Source of the DNA: Flavitalea plasmicola
GTDB taxonomy: Bacteria > Bacteroidota > Bacteroidia > Chitinophagales > Chitinophagaceae
DNA: 64,000 bases
Assembly: GCF_030546645.1 (NCBI RefSeq)
Contig: NZ_JAUOTO010000006.1
Location: 1-64,000 of the forward strand
Direction of reading: 5' to 3'
The notes below the pieces were generated by a model. That model was not told the DNA's origin, did no database searches, and saw nothing but the letters and a program-made list of their open reading frames with translations. Within the stretch, counting starts at the first letter, position 1, and each line of letters opens with the position of its first letter. Positions 27,101 through 35,586 of this stretch are shown here, piece by piece. A program made the position numbers and the translations under genes.

Positions 27101-28383
27101 TCATACAAACATTGCTTCATAAAGAAAAGAATAGACCGGACATTTACAACCTTCTGGCGGAATCATACCGTGAAGCAGAAGACAACCGGTGGAAAGAACC
27201 CAAACTTCCAAATCCGTGGAATTTGGAGCCGGATGCTTTTTATAGCGCGATACAAGAGTTGGCCGACGGGATCATCATCTGTCACGCCGACAGGGACAAC
27301 GTCCTCAAACAAACACGTAAAAAACAGCGGGACAAAGGCGATATACTGTATTTGAAAAATGAAGATGGTACTCACCGGTTGGATGCTACTGGCAAAAAGA
27401 TGCCCATTTACCAACGCGGTCGGGGAATTAGGGCAAGCCTGCATAAAGACACCTTTTATGGCGCGATCAAAGTTCCGGTAAAAGAAGACGGCAAGTTCAA
27501 ATTCAATTCCGACGGGCAGATTATCCTTGAAAAAGGCGAAAAAGATAACGACCAGATTCGATACCGCACAGGTTTCGTATTTCGGGGTAGTACAGCTGAC
27601 GAAATTAAAAAGAATATCGAAAAGATCGTAGACGACAGACTTCGAATGCTGGCGCGCCAAACAGGCGCGGCAACAATACATAAGCAGGGTTATTTTGAGA
27701 TACCCCCCAGCGAAGAAAGAAAAAAACGTGATAAGAATGCGCAGGCCACTAAAGTTTTTAAAGTGAAGATTTTTGCGGACAACCTGCAAAACCCCATACT
27801 TGTAAAGGAGCATCCGGGCGCGGTAAAAGATCATAAGAAATGGTACTACTCGCAGACCGATGGCAACTACTTGATGGCATTATATGATAATGGAAAAGAG
27901 AAGGACTTTATGCTTGTCAATACATTCGAGTTGGCTGGATTGGTTGGCCAGGGACAAGGTTTGTATCTCCCATATAAGGAAAAAATAATCAAAGGGAAAC
28001 CAGTACAGGTACCCCTCTTGCGTAGAAATAAAAAGGACGTGGTTTTAACTCAAGGTATTAAGCTGCTTCTGTTCGAAGTTTCGCCACAAGAGATATTTTC
28101 AGATGTTTCTACAAAAAACTTGAGTGACCGGTTATTTAAAGTCCAGGGACTCAGCATTCAAAGGATTCAAAAGAGCTACGAGTATGGAATAATCCAGATG
28201 ATACATCATCTTGAAGCCCGGCCGCTTAGTGAAATGAAAATACAGGACGGCGATTATAGATTTGGCGATGGTAAGACGTATCGAAAAATGAACCATAACC
28301 AACTCAATGCCCTGATCGAAGGGATTGATTTTTATATATCCCCTATAGGAGCTATTGTGTTTGTTGAAAATGAAGAAAAATGA
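24172..28383 (+). CDS. cas9: Cas9 endonuclease, type II-C
   Basis: 1403 residues. RuvC-I is GLDLGTNSIGWA with catalytic D8, followed by an arginine-rich bridge helix (RKKNRRRRWRK, near 62-72). RuvC-II is VIVEMARELND (E712), the HNH site is DIEHTLPRS (H799), and RuvC-III is HTHHAIDAI (H972, D975). All catalytic residues are present, so an active RNA-guided DNA nuclease is predicted. The C-terminal 300 residues should hold the wedge and PAM-interacting parts. Length fits the large II-C Cas9s of Bacteroidota. The stop overlaps cas1 (ATGA). The guide parts are the tracrRNA at 23923-24008 and the array at 29722-32058. No csn2 or cas4 is present, which defines subtype II-C. Confidence 0.97.
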   Translation: MSKVLGLDLGTNSIGWAIRDTEGNNDPSQITHKGVVIFEKGVGKEKGIEFSRAAERTKHKSARKKNRRRRWRKIDLLAILIKNNMCPLSMEELEQWKTPAGNREKKYPESNIFRNWLRLDFNNDGLADYANPFELRANALQEKLSLHELGRIAYHINQRRGYLSNRSDKAQETAEIVPTDNDAEDKATRPKKLGKVATAIGELEKTLAGKTIGQKLSELIAEGGRGRRRKEESTNISRITLQSEFLEIAGYQGLSTTLTEAIRRIIFDQRPLRSQKGTIGKCIYEKDKPRCPVSHPEYELYRMWQILNNIKYSDDGRKTWQPLNAAERQLAQQKFFRRSSPTFEFSDISKVFMKHHPNRVFNYKNGQTIAGCPTLAGLIFLLGEERTWQMRGAAVKRIKWEESQKGPAALPYPDKQIDLYDLWHWLFAMDNDKDQAIVRHKVSAKLGFSENDADKFVRVPIKQGYGSLSLKAIRKINHWLEQGEKYDKAVFLANVPYILNHEDWKANQEILINAIQEAIDGVGREKNCTDIANGLINHYNNLPYTHRFAGDNQYTLLDEDDQNDINSAILNYFGEARWKEFSPETRSSYEERVKQLYQLALSGAKGSELTYLKPPRLDQNIKNVICQVVHLDPGSKVLNKLFHPSDIDSFLPAFKEVDTFTGHVTGRKLLNSPITESIRNPMAMRALYELRKLINYLIKQDIIDEYTHVIVEMARELNDANRRKAIERYQSDRKRENDAYEREVRKIFSEQGRTLPGDMTTYVERYRLRKEQPRNVCMYTGRTISDTDLFDEFTTDIEHTLPRSLTFEDSLENKTIAFKFYNNHVKDKLFPSQLPNYSEDTGEYTAIEPRLSDWKKLVEDFENKIEYAKKRSRLASTKEVKDKAIEDRHYYEMHRRYWKSKLERFTLTQITEGFKNSQLVDTQLIAKYGVLFLKTLFIRVRSTKGSITDKIKRVWGAMGGDEKKNRTRHTHHAIDAIIQTLLHKEKNRPDIYNLLAESYREAEDNRWKEPKLPNPWNLEPDAFYSAIQELADGIIICHADRDNVLKQTRKKQRDKGDILYLKNEDGTHRLDATGKKMPIYQRGRGIRASLHKDTFYGAIKVPVKEDGKFKFNSDGQIILEKGEKDNDQIRYRTGFVFRGSTADEIKKNIEKIVDDRLRMLARQTGAATIHKQGYFEIPPSEERKKRDKNAQATKVFKVKIFADNLQNPILVKEHPGAVKDHKKWYYSQTDGNYLMALYDNGKEKDFMLVNTFELAGLVGQGQGLYLPYKEKIIKGKPVQVPLLRRNKKDVVLTQGIKLLLFEVSPQEIFSDVSTKNLSDRLFKVQGLSIQRIQKSYEYGIIQMIHHLEARPLSEMKIQDGDYRFGDGKTYRKMNHNQLNALIEGIDFYISPIGAIVFVENEEK

Positions 28384-29276
28384 GCAAGCGCATCCTGTCT
28401 TTCTCGAATCCTTATCACCTGAGCGCCAAACTCGGCCAGTTGGTGATTTTCAATAAAGAGACGGAGGATGAGATCACCAGATCTGTAGAGGACATTGGCT
28501 ATGTAATTATTGATCATCCGCAGGTCACATTTACAACGGCTCTCATGCAAGTGTTGGCTGAATTTAATATAGCAGTCGTCTTTTGCGATGCAAAGCATCA
28601 TCCGTCAAGCATGTTGCTGCATCTGGATACGCATCACATTCAGGCGGAAAGGTTTAAGGCACAGGTGAATGCCAGCGAACCATTAAAAAAGCAATTATGG
28701 CAACAGACGATCAAAGCGAAGATCCTAAATCAGGCAAAAGTGCTGGAATTCGCTGGCTGTAGATCGATAGCGCTGCTCAATCTTGCCAAAAGGGTTACAA
28801 GTGGTGATACGACAAATTGTGAGGCGCAGGCAGCCAGAATCTATTTCAAGCAGCTATTCGGAGAAACATTTTTACGATACAGGGAAGGGCCGCCACCAAA
28901 CCCTTCTCTCAACTATGGATACACTATCCTTCGGGCGTCGGTGGCAAGAGCACTCGTAGGCAGCGGACTATTGGTCACCACTGGTATCCATCATCATAAT
29001 AAATACAACAGCTTCGCTTTGGCCGATGACATCATGGAACCTTTCCGCCCTTTCAACGACTGGCTCGTTCATCGTCAGATCCGAACCATTCCTGATTACC
29101 ATAACCTCACCAGCGAAAGAAAGAACGAATTCTTTCAATTGCTGCACACCGACTGCATCTGGAACAAGCAAATGAGTCCGCTGGATGTCGCAATCGAGTC
29201 GGTTTCAGCTAACCTGGCCAAGTGCTTTGAAGGATCGGCTAAAAAATTACAATACCCCGAATTGCCCGAACCATGA
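28380..29276 (+). CDS. cas1: Cas1 integrase
   Basis: 298 residues, the usual length for type II Cas1. It carries the N-terminal beta domain (VTFTTALMQVLAEFNIAV) and a helical catalytic domain with NYGYTILRASVARALVGSG and the TGIHHHNKYNSFALADDIME segment, which hold the metal-binding Glu/His/Asp set. It joins Cas2 to insert new spacers. The start ATG overlaps the cas9 stop and its stop overlaps cas2, so the three genes form one operon. Confidence 0.95.
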   Translation: MSKRILSFSNPYHLSAKLGQLVIFNKETEDEITRSVEDIGYVIIDHPQVTFTTALMQVLAEFNIAVVFCDAKHHPSSMLLHLDTHHIQAERFKAQVNASEPLKKQLWQQTIKAKILNQAKVLEFAGCRSIALLNLAKRVTSGDTTNCEAQAARIYFKQLFGETFLRYREGPPPNPSLNYGYTILRASVARALVGSGLLVTTGIHHHNKYNSFALADDIMEPFRPFNDWLVHRQIRTIPDYHNLTSERKNEFFQLLHTDCIWNKQMSPLDVAIESVSANLAKCFEGSAKKLQYPELPEP

Positions 29277-29614
29277 TAAGGCAAGAACGGCTAAACGCAT
29301 ATCGCATTATGTGGCTTTTTGTATTATTCGACCTCCCTGTCGAAACAAAAAAAGAGCGAAAGGCGGCAAGCGATTTCCGTAAGGCGCTGATGAAGGACGG
29401 GTTTGGTATGCTCCAGTTTAGTGTGTATTGTCGCCATTGTGCAAGCGATGAAAGCGCTCAGGTACATATCAAAAGAACCAAGGCGGTCACCCCGGAAAAG
29501 GGCCAGGTCAGCATAATTAAAATCACCGATAGACAGTATGGTGACATCATCAACATTTGGGGCGCCAAAGACAAACCCCTGCCTGCCGGGCCCACGCAAA
29601 TAGAGATGTTTTAG
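29273..29614 (+). CDS. cas2: Cas2
   Basis: 113 residues with the ferredoxin-like Cas2 fold: AYRIMWLFVLFDLPVETKK at the first strand, including the conserved aspartate, then FRKALMKDGFGMLQFSVYCR, and a C-terminal QIEMF tail. It forms the Cas1-Cas2 integration complex. It is translationally coupled to cas1 (ATGA). The array starts 107 bases after its stop. Confidence 0.95.
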   Translation: MIRQERLNAYRIMWLFVLFDLPVETKKERKAASDFRKALMKDGFGMLQFSVYCRHCASDESAQVHIKRTKAVTPEKGQVSIIKITDRQYGDIINIWGAKDKPLPAGPTQIEMF

Positions 29615-29721
29615 GAATGGTTTTTTTAAGGAAAAGAAGTGATGTTGTCGTCTTTTCCAGTGGTTTTCTCATCATAAATAGTGGCTAATAGCTTAATACT
29701 AAAGTATATACATTATCCAAT
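29615..29721. other. cas2-array spacer region, putative adaptation-side leader
   Basis: This 107-base AT-rich stretch (TTTTTTTAAGGAAAAG, then TAATACTAAAGTATATAC) contains no gene. It borders the end of the array where all repeats are perfect. This suggests that new spacers enter here even though transcription starts at the other end. Confidence 0.45.
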
Positions 29722-32058
29722 AGTATGTCAAATAGCTTTTCCCAATCAAACCACAACTTGACTTATGACTTTAAGCATGTTCCTCTAGTATGTCAAATAG
29801 CTTTTCCCAATCAAACCACAACTTGCGAAAGGCCCACCCAGCGAGTGATCCGAGTATGTCAAATAGCTTTTCCCAATCAAACCACAACTCATCCGAGAGG
29901 TAGCAACCCAGCTGCCGGAGTATGTCAAATAGCTTTTCCCAATCAAACCACAACCATGAAGAGATCCAGGATACCAGCGATGGGAGTATGTCAAATAGCT
30001 TTTCCCAATCAAACCACAACGCATTGGTATTACTATCCTCTTATTGCGAGTATGTCAAATAGCTTTTCCCAATCAAACCACAACTCAATTTGGAGGGGCT
30101 TGAAATTACCGATAAGTATGTCAAATAGCTTTTCCCAATCAAACCACAACTCTCACAGGTTTATATGGTTTAAGGGAAACAGTATGTCAAATAGCTTTTC
30201 CCAATCAAACCACAACTTGAACAGGTCGGAAATTGCGTGGGGAAGCAGTATGTCAAATAGCTTTTCCCAATCAAACCACAACCTGGTGGGATTGGTGGAA
30301 TTATCATCCCAAGTATGTCAAATAGCTTTTCCCAATCAAACCACAACTTTGGTACTATCTTCCCATACTACAAGTACAGTATGTCAAATAGCTTTTCCCA
30401 ATCAAACCACAACCCCCCGAACCCGTTCAATACAATAGCTACCAGTATGTCAAATAGCTTTTCCCAAGCAAACCACAACCCTGGCCATCTTATTGATTTT
30501 GAATCAAATAGTATGTCAAATAGCTTTTCCCAATCAAACCACAACATACCCATTAATTCGGCGCAGGTCTCGGCAGTATGTCAAATAGCTTTTCCCAATC
30601 AAACCACAACGGGGTCCTGGACGCATTGAAGCGCTCTGGCAGTATGTCAAATAGCTTTTCCCAAGCAAACCACAACCAGTCTAGGTCTATGTCGAATGTG
30701 TCTCCGAGTATGTCAAATAGCTTTTCCCAATCAAACCACAACTGCTGTGGCGTTGCTTATTACTTGTTGGAAAGTATGTCAAATAGCTTTTCCCAATCAA
30801 ACCACAACCACTGTCTTCATGCCGATGCTTCGCCTGGGAGTATGTCAAATAGCTTTTCCCAAGCAAAACACAACCTCTCTTTTACTCTACTCTCTGGCGA
30901 GACAGTATGTCAAATAGCTTTTCCCAATCAAACCACATCACGGCGGTCCCCCAGGCGGTCCCTGCATAAGTATGTCAAATAGCTTTTCCCAAGCAAAACA
31001 CAACTTGATATGACTACTCAATTCAGCGAGACCAAGTATGTCAAATAGATTTTCCCAAGCAAACCACAACCTGTAAGAGATCGCTTTGGATATCGAAAGA
31101 GTATGTCAAATTGCTTTCCCCAATCAAACCACAACTTGATCAAGGCCTTACTCTCAGCTTCGTCGAGTATGTCAAATAGATTTTCCCAAGCAAACCACAA
31201 CCAAAAAGGCGGCACATAGACATGAGCCGGCAGTATGTCAAATAGTTTTTCCCGATCAAACCACAACCTGCTCTTATCGCGTCCTGGATAGCAAGAGAGT
31301 ATGGCAAATAGCGTTTCCCAAGCAAACCACAACTGCATAGATATGCCGTGCCTTATATTGGCAGTATGTCAAATAGCGTTTCTCAATCAAACTACAACTG
31401 ACGATTTCGGAGAACGGTTGGCAGCTCTAGTATGTCTAATAGATTTTCCCAAGCAAACCACAACCCGTTATCGCGTACTTAAATGAAAAAGCCGAGTATG
31501 TCAAATAGCGTTTCCCAACCAACCCACAACTGGACAAGTTTTGCGTATTTTGCTGCAAAAAGTGTGTCAAATAGCTCTTCGCATTCAAACCACAACCTGG
31601 CCGCCTTCGCTTTTCCGCTCAGCCTCAGTATGTCAAATAGATTTCCCAAGCAAAACACAACTTAGAGAGGAAGCACGGATGCTTCTGTTATAGTATGTCA
31701 AATAGCTCTTCCCAAGCAAACCATAACCCTGTTAATTTTGTCGATCCCGTGCAGGGCAGTATGCTACATAGCTTTTCCCAAGCAAATCACAACGTATAAA
31801 AATTAGTGTGGGGGTTGCAGTTAAGTATGTCAAATAGCTTTCCCCAATCAAACCACAACTGTTCGGACAATGCAGCCTCAACATGCACGAGTATGTCAAA
31901 TAGATTTCCCCAAGCAAAACACAACTATTGCGTATTATGTGACAGCGCTCGGTATAGTACCTCAAATAGATTTTCCCCAATCAAACCATAACCGCTCCTC
32001 CTTGTCCTATTCCCTGGCCATCAGTATGTCAAATAACTTTTCCCAATCAAACCATACC
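29722..32058 (-). CRISPR. Type II-C CRISPR array, 36 repeats and 35 spacers
   Basis: The repeat is 36 bases; on the minus (sense) strand it starts GTTGTGGTTTGATTGGG and ends TATTTGACATACT. Spacers are 28-30 bases, mostly 30, and no two look alike. Sense orientation follows from pairing of the repeat 5' part with the tracrRNA. The 11 repeats next to cas2 are identical. From the twelfth on, substitutions appear (a frequent CAAT to CAAG change), and beyond about 31.0 kb nearly every repeat carries several changes, down to AGTACCTCAAATAG at 31956. The last, at 32023, has a changed end. Pre-crRNA is transcribed towards the cas genes. Confidence 0.97.
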
Positions 32059-32074
32059 TAATTTGATTCCGGTA

Positions 32075-32111
32075 CAAATATAATTTAATTCAAATTATGT
32101 CAAATAGCTTA
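32075..32111 (-). promoter_or_regulatory. Probable pre-crRNA promoter using a repeat remnant
   Basis: Sixteen bases at about 32095-32110 match the 3' part of the sense repeat (AAGCTATTTGACATAAT on the minus strand). Within it TTTG at 32104-32101 is followed after 18 bases by TATATTTG at 32082-32075, a full match to the Bacteroidota -33/-7 pattern. The start point would fall near 32067, just before the first transcribed repeat at 32058. Confidence 0.5.
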
Positions 32112-32197
32112 AAGTCGACATCAGGTTCTTTATTTAGAACACTGTCTCTGTGCCGGTTGAAGAAATCCCTCTAGCCGATGCACATTGAACCGTCGCC

Positions 32198-34168
32198 TTA
32201 CCCCGCTTGCACCACCTTCCCCTTCAACCCCGGATCCCTCACAATCCTCTTCATCTCACTTTCCACCAACTCAACCACTTCCCTTTTCACCCTTTGAAAA
32301 TTCTCCTCAATTTCACCCGGGCCCATCTCCCGCACCACCGGCAGCGCCCCCTGGGAAACACCGCTATCCTCCTTCAGCACTTTCGCATGGAACGCCTTCA
32401 ATTCCATTGTCCTTCCCGGGTCATCCGCCAGGATACCCACAAATTCCCCGGAAGACAAGGTGGCAATAGTGGCCGGCGAAATTGCAGGGCTGGACTGTTC
32501 CGACTTACTGACAGAAGTATCCATACTGTTCACGGATACCGTCGTCTTATATTGCTCCACCGCCGGGAACCGCTCACTCACCCAGCGGGCCGTTTCGCCT
32601 CCCACCTGGCCACAAATCAGGTTGCCCGTCATATTCATGATCGTACTTGCCTCTGCATGGGAATATAACATCCGCAATTGACTGATATCCTGCACAACGA
32701 GCATAGTGATTATGTCATTCGATCGCCCCACGGCCATCGTATTTAACACACTTGCCGCACGCACCGTGGCAAACTCATCCAGCACCAGGGCGCAGGGATG
32801 GCGTCCTGGTTGGTTGATCAGCTTGTTCAGCCGGTCGATATACAACGATAGGATAGGGGCCAGCGCCTCCTGCCGGGCCGGATCACCCCCCAGGCATAAC
32901 ACTTTGGGATGTGCCGGATCATTGATCTGCAGGGAAAGGTCATCTCCCGTCAGTACATAATACAGGTCAGGGGAGGCCAATCGACCCAATGGGATCTTGG
33001 CGGATGAGATCTGGCTGTCCAGCACTTCCATCGTCTTATTCTGGTACACCTGGATAAACGTATTGACCAATGTCTGTATCTCCGCTTCGGCGTTTAGGAT
33101 GGTAAACAGCTTGTCATACGGCGCCTGCGCCAGCTCGATCACATGCGGCAGCGTACAATAAACGCCGCCTTTATATTTCTTCAGGAACCAGATCAGCGCC
33201 GCCAGGAAATTGATCGGCGATTCCACGAAAAAGTCGCCCTGCCCCTTATGTGCCCAGCTGCTGTTGAGGCCCAGCATGATCGTGCGGCTCACGCCAATGG
33301 CGTCCGACAGGTTTCCCAAAGTCGCCGGATCGAGAAGGTTGCACCGGTGACTACGCGACACATCCGTGAAATTGATGGAGTAAAATCGGGCCGAAGCCGG
33401 GTAACGCTTCCGGTATTTACAGAACAGCGCATACGCATGCCTTGTCAGGGTGTCGTATTTAAAATCAAATACCAGCATCGAAAATCCCCTTGCGATCAGC
33501 TGCTCCATGGCCGGCTCGATGATAAACCAGGACTTGCCCGATCCGGGTGACCCGATCAACAGCACGCCCCGCCGGGCATTAATAATGTTGATATGGCTGT
33601 TGCGCGAATGTCCTTGCAGCCGGTACTCCGCCTTTAGGTTGATAGAAAAGTCCGTTTCGATCAACCGCTCTTCTTGCGGAAATCCCCCCTCTTCCTTCCG
33701 AAAGAATCCCTTGCGAAGTGAAGATGCCAGCACCCGGGAAAGCCTTGTTCCCCCGGACATCACCAGCAGCCATCCCGAAAAACAGCTGCCCATATACAAA
33801 CACGCGATATTCACGATATCGTCCTCCCGCTCAAGCACGACAGCGCTCCCCCAAAATAACAGCACCCCAGAAAATAGAAGCACCAGAGCGCCTCTATAAC
33901 CCAACTCACCATCCTTTCGGCCTTTCACACCCAAAAGGGACAGTCCCAGGAAAACCAATGACACCAGCTTAGATAACAAAGCCTTTTCAAACAATCCCGT
34001 CCGCGCAATATTGTCCAGGATCCGATCCGACAGTGGCGCCGTTAATCCCCATTCCCGGAAAGCTCCATAACAAGTGAAGTAAAAGTGGAGCAGCAATACC
34101 ATGAGACTGATCCACCTGCTAAGGTCCAGGACCTTTCGCATGCCATATACATCTTCTCCTGTATTCAT
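32198..34168 (-). CDS. mobC: Type IV coupling protein (VirD4/TraG-like, YWFCY family)
   Basis: Starting at ATG 34168 gives 656 residues; a longer frame upstream overlaps the relaxase and is not used. The N-terminus has several membrane helices, the first containing LLLHFYFTCYGAF, the YWFCY-type segment of Bacteroidota coupling proteins. The ATPase part has Walker A GSPGSGKSW and Walker B CALVLDEFATV. It links the relaxase-DNA complex to the transfer channel at the inner membrane. The start overlaps the relaxase stop by 4 bases. It is the last gene of the transfer operon, ending 140 bases from the CRISPR array. The symbol follows Bacteroides mobC usage. Confidence 0.88.
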   Translation of the reverse strand: MNTGEDVYGMRKVLDLSRWISLMVLLLHFYFTCYGAFREWGLTAPLSDRILDNIARTGLFEKALLSKLVSLVFLGLSLLGVKGRKDGELGYRGALVLLFSGVLLFWGSAVVLEREDDIVNIACLYMGSCFSGWLLVMSGGTRLSRVLASSLRKGFFRKEEGGFPQEERLIETDFSINLKAEYRLQGHSRNSHINIINARRGVLLIGSPGSGKSWFIIEPAMEQLIARGFSMLVFDFKYDTLTRHAYALFCKYRKRYPASARFYSINFTDVSRSHRCNLLDPATLGNLSDAIGVSRTIMLGLNSSWAHKGQGDFFVESPINFLAALIWFLKKYKGGVYCTLPHVIELAQAPYDKLFTILNAEAEIQTLVNTFIQVYQNKTMEVLDSQISSAKIPLGRLASPDLYYVLTGDDLSLQINDPAHPKVLCLGGDPARQEALAPILSLYIDRLNKLINQPGRHPCALVLDEFATVRAASVLNTMAVGRSNDIITMLVVQDISQLRMLYSHAEASTIMNMTGNLICGQVGGETARWVSERFPAVEQYKTTVSVNSMDTSVSKSEQSSPAISPATIATLSSGEFVGILADDPGRTMELKAFHAKVLKEDSGVSQGALPVVREMGPGEIEENFQRVKREVVELVESEMKRIVRDPGLKGKVVQAG

Positions 34169-35268
34169 AATCTTATCCGTATTTGTTGTCGTTGTATTTC
34201 CTCTTGTTGCAATTGTTCTTGCCGGGCACATCTTGCCTGCAGGGCGCCCAGGCTCCAACGGTCCCCCAGGCTTTCCCCGGAGACCACCGACTTTTCCCGG
34301 TGATCTATAAAAAAAACATCCGCATCTTTTCCATCCTTGCCTTCCTGCACGACAATATTGATCCCCTCCCGTTCCATGGACCGCTGAAAGCCCGGCCAGT
34401 CTGGCGCTTTTCCCGCAAAAGCCCACTCGATCGCCGTCGTAATACGTTCGCGATGCTCGTGACGAAGCTCCTCGTTCAACTTGAACCTCTTTTCCAGGTT
34501 GTCCAGCGTCGGGTTGAGGAAGAAGCGACTGGCTTTGATCGGCGAGCCGATCCGGTGGCCCCTTTCATCCAATACCTGGTATAGGATACCCCGCGACTTA
34601 TACAGCTGAGAGGTTTCTTTTCCACGCCACGCAATTACGTTGTACTCTCGCAGCGCGGCATTCAATTCCTTCAGCGAAGTATATTTGTAATGGTCTACGA
34701 CCGTATTCAACACATCGCTTATGGCCCTTTGTGTCGGTGACTCGCCGTAGACCACCGTTTGTGCCTGCTTCACCTTGAACGATTCTCTTTGCTTTTCAGC
34801 CCTTTCAAGCTTTTGAAGGCCAAATTCCACTTCCATGCTTTGAGTCACCTCACGCGATGTATGGAATATAATCGGCCTCAAGTCTATCCTATCTCCATTC
34901 GCCCGGATAGTGGTAGACACAATATGAAAATGAGGCTGCGACACATCAGTATGCCTGTAAACCAGGTAGGGCTGATCTTCAAACCCGATCCCTTTCATAT
35001 AATGCCTGGCAAGCATGATCATCCTTGCTGTGGACAGTTCTTCGGTAGGCTTAAACCCTACGGCAATGGATACGCCGTTCTTCTCCGCTCTGTCATTCAG
35101 ACTGGTCCTTTGTACAAACCGGTTGAGCTTATCCTTTTCACTCATTTGATCCAGGTCTTTCAGGAAATTGCCCGCGTATATACATTCAGCCTTCCCGATA
35201 AGGACCTTTTTCAAATTATACCGCAGCTTGACCGGTATGCTGTAAGTCCCTCTTACTTTGGCGAACAT
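34165..35268 (-). CDS. mobB: MOBP-type relaxase
   Basis: 367 residues. The relaxase domain contains the histidine triad in YRHTDVSQPHFHIV (about 104-117), which binds metal at the nic site, preceded by RMIMLARHYMKGIGF; an N-terminal tyrosine such as Y9 or Y16 may be catalytic. The C-terminal half is helical and charged. It nicks DNA at oriT and pilots the strand into the recipient. The gene overlaps the accessory mob gene upstream by 16 bases and the coupling protein downstream by 4. An oriT is expected nearby, upstream of the accessory gene or within it, but I could not define it. Confidence 0.88.
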   Translation of the reverse strand: MFAKVRGTYSIPVKLRYNLKKVLIGKAECIYAGNFLKDLDQMSEKDKLNRFVQRTSLNDRAEKNGVSIAVGFKPTEELSTARMIMLARHYMKGIGFEDQPYLVYRHTDVSQPHFHIVSTTIRANGDRIDLRPIIFHTSREVTQSMEVEFGLQKLERAEKQRESFKVKQAQTVVYGESPTQRAISDVLNTVVDHYKYTSLKELNAALREYNVIAWRGKETSQLYKSRGILYQVLDERGHRIGSPIKASRFFLNPTLDNLEKRFKLNEELRHEHRERITTAIEWAFAGKAPDWPGFQRSMEREGINIVVQEGKDGKDADVFFIDHREKSVVSGESLGDRWSLGALQARCARQEQLQQEEIQRQQIRIRL

Positions 35269-35585
35269 GCGTCTGCAATTTTGTTAAGGATCGCCTGCAT
35301 TTCCTGCACCTTCTGTTTTAACCAATCGGTTTCGAGGGCCTTGGTATCCCCCTGTTCACATAAAATGATCAACGCCTTTTTTAGCTGAATGCTTTCCTCT
35401 GTAAACTCATCAAAGGATTGATTCCGGTAATACACGGATACACGCCTGCCGAAAATGAGCTTCCGTACGTATTCGCTTAAAGATCTGCATGTGGTTTTTG
35501 AGCACTCTTCTTTTAATCGCAGGTAGTCCGTCTCTGGCATGGATACCTTAAGGTTATGAAAGATTACTTTTCTTACTCGTGCCAT
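35253..35585 (-). CDS. mobA: Accessory mobilisation protein (relaxosome, BacA/MobC-like)
   Basis: 110 residues: MARVRKVIFHNLKVSMPETDY suggests a ribbon-helix-helix DNA-binding start, followed by CRSLSEYVRKLIFGRRVSVYYRN, which matches the plasmid mobilisation relaxosome family. The C-terminal half is a coiled-coil-like helix. It would bind oriT and help the relaxase. The stop lies inside the relaxase start region, showing operon coupling. The gene follows traM by one base. Confidence 0.8.
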   Translation of the reverse strand: MARVRKVIFHNLKVSMPETDYLRLKEECSKTTCRSLSEYVRKLIFGRRVSVYYRNQSFDEFTEESIQLKKALIILCEQGDTKALETDWLKQKVQEMQAILNKIADACSPK

Positions 35586-35586
35586 A

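Noticed and set aside
29722-32058. Spacers targeting the tra or Rhs genes of this window
   Set aside because: By eye no spacer matched the window over its length. A proper search is needed, so no claim is made.
29725-32061. Several frames on both strands with a repeated MSNSFSQSNHN- or LWFDWEKLFDIL-type peptide
   Set aside because: They are translations of the CRISPR repeat; the 36+30 base period keeps frames open. There are no start signals and no protein family.
34169-34426. 86-codon N-terminal extension of the coupling protein
   Set aside because: It overlaps the relaxase gene in another frame and has atypical composition (glycine, arginine, cysteine). The ATG at 34168 is followed by the family's first membrane segment.
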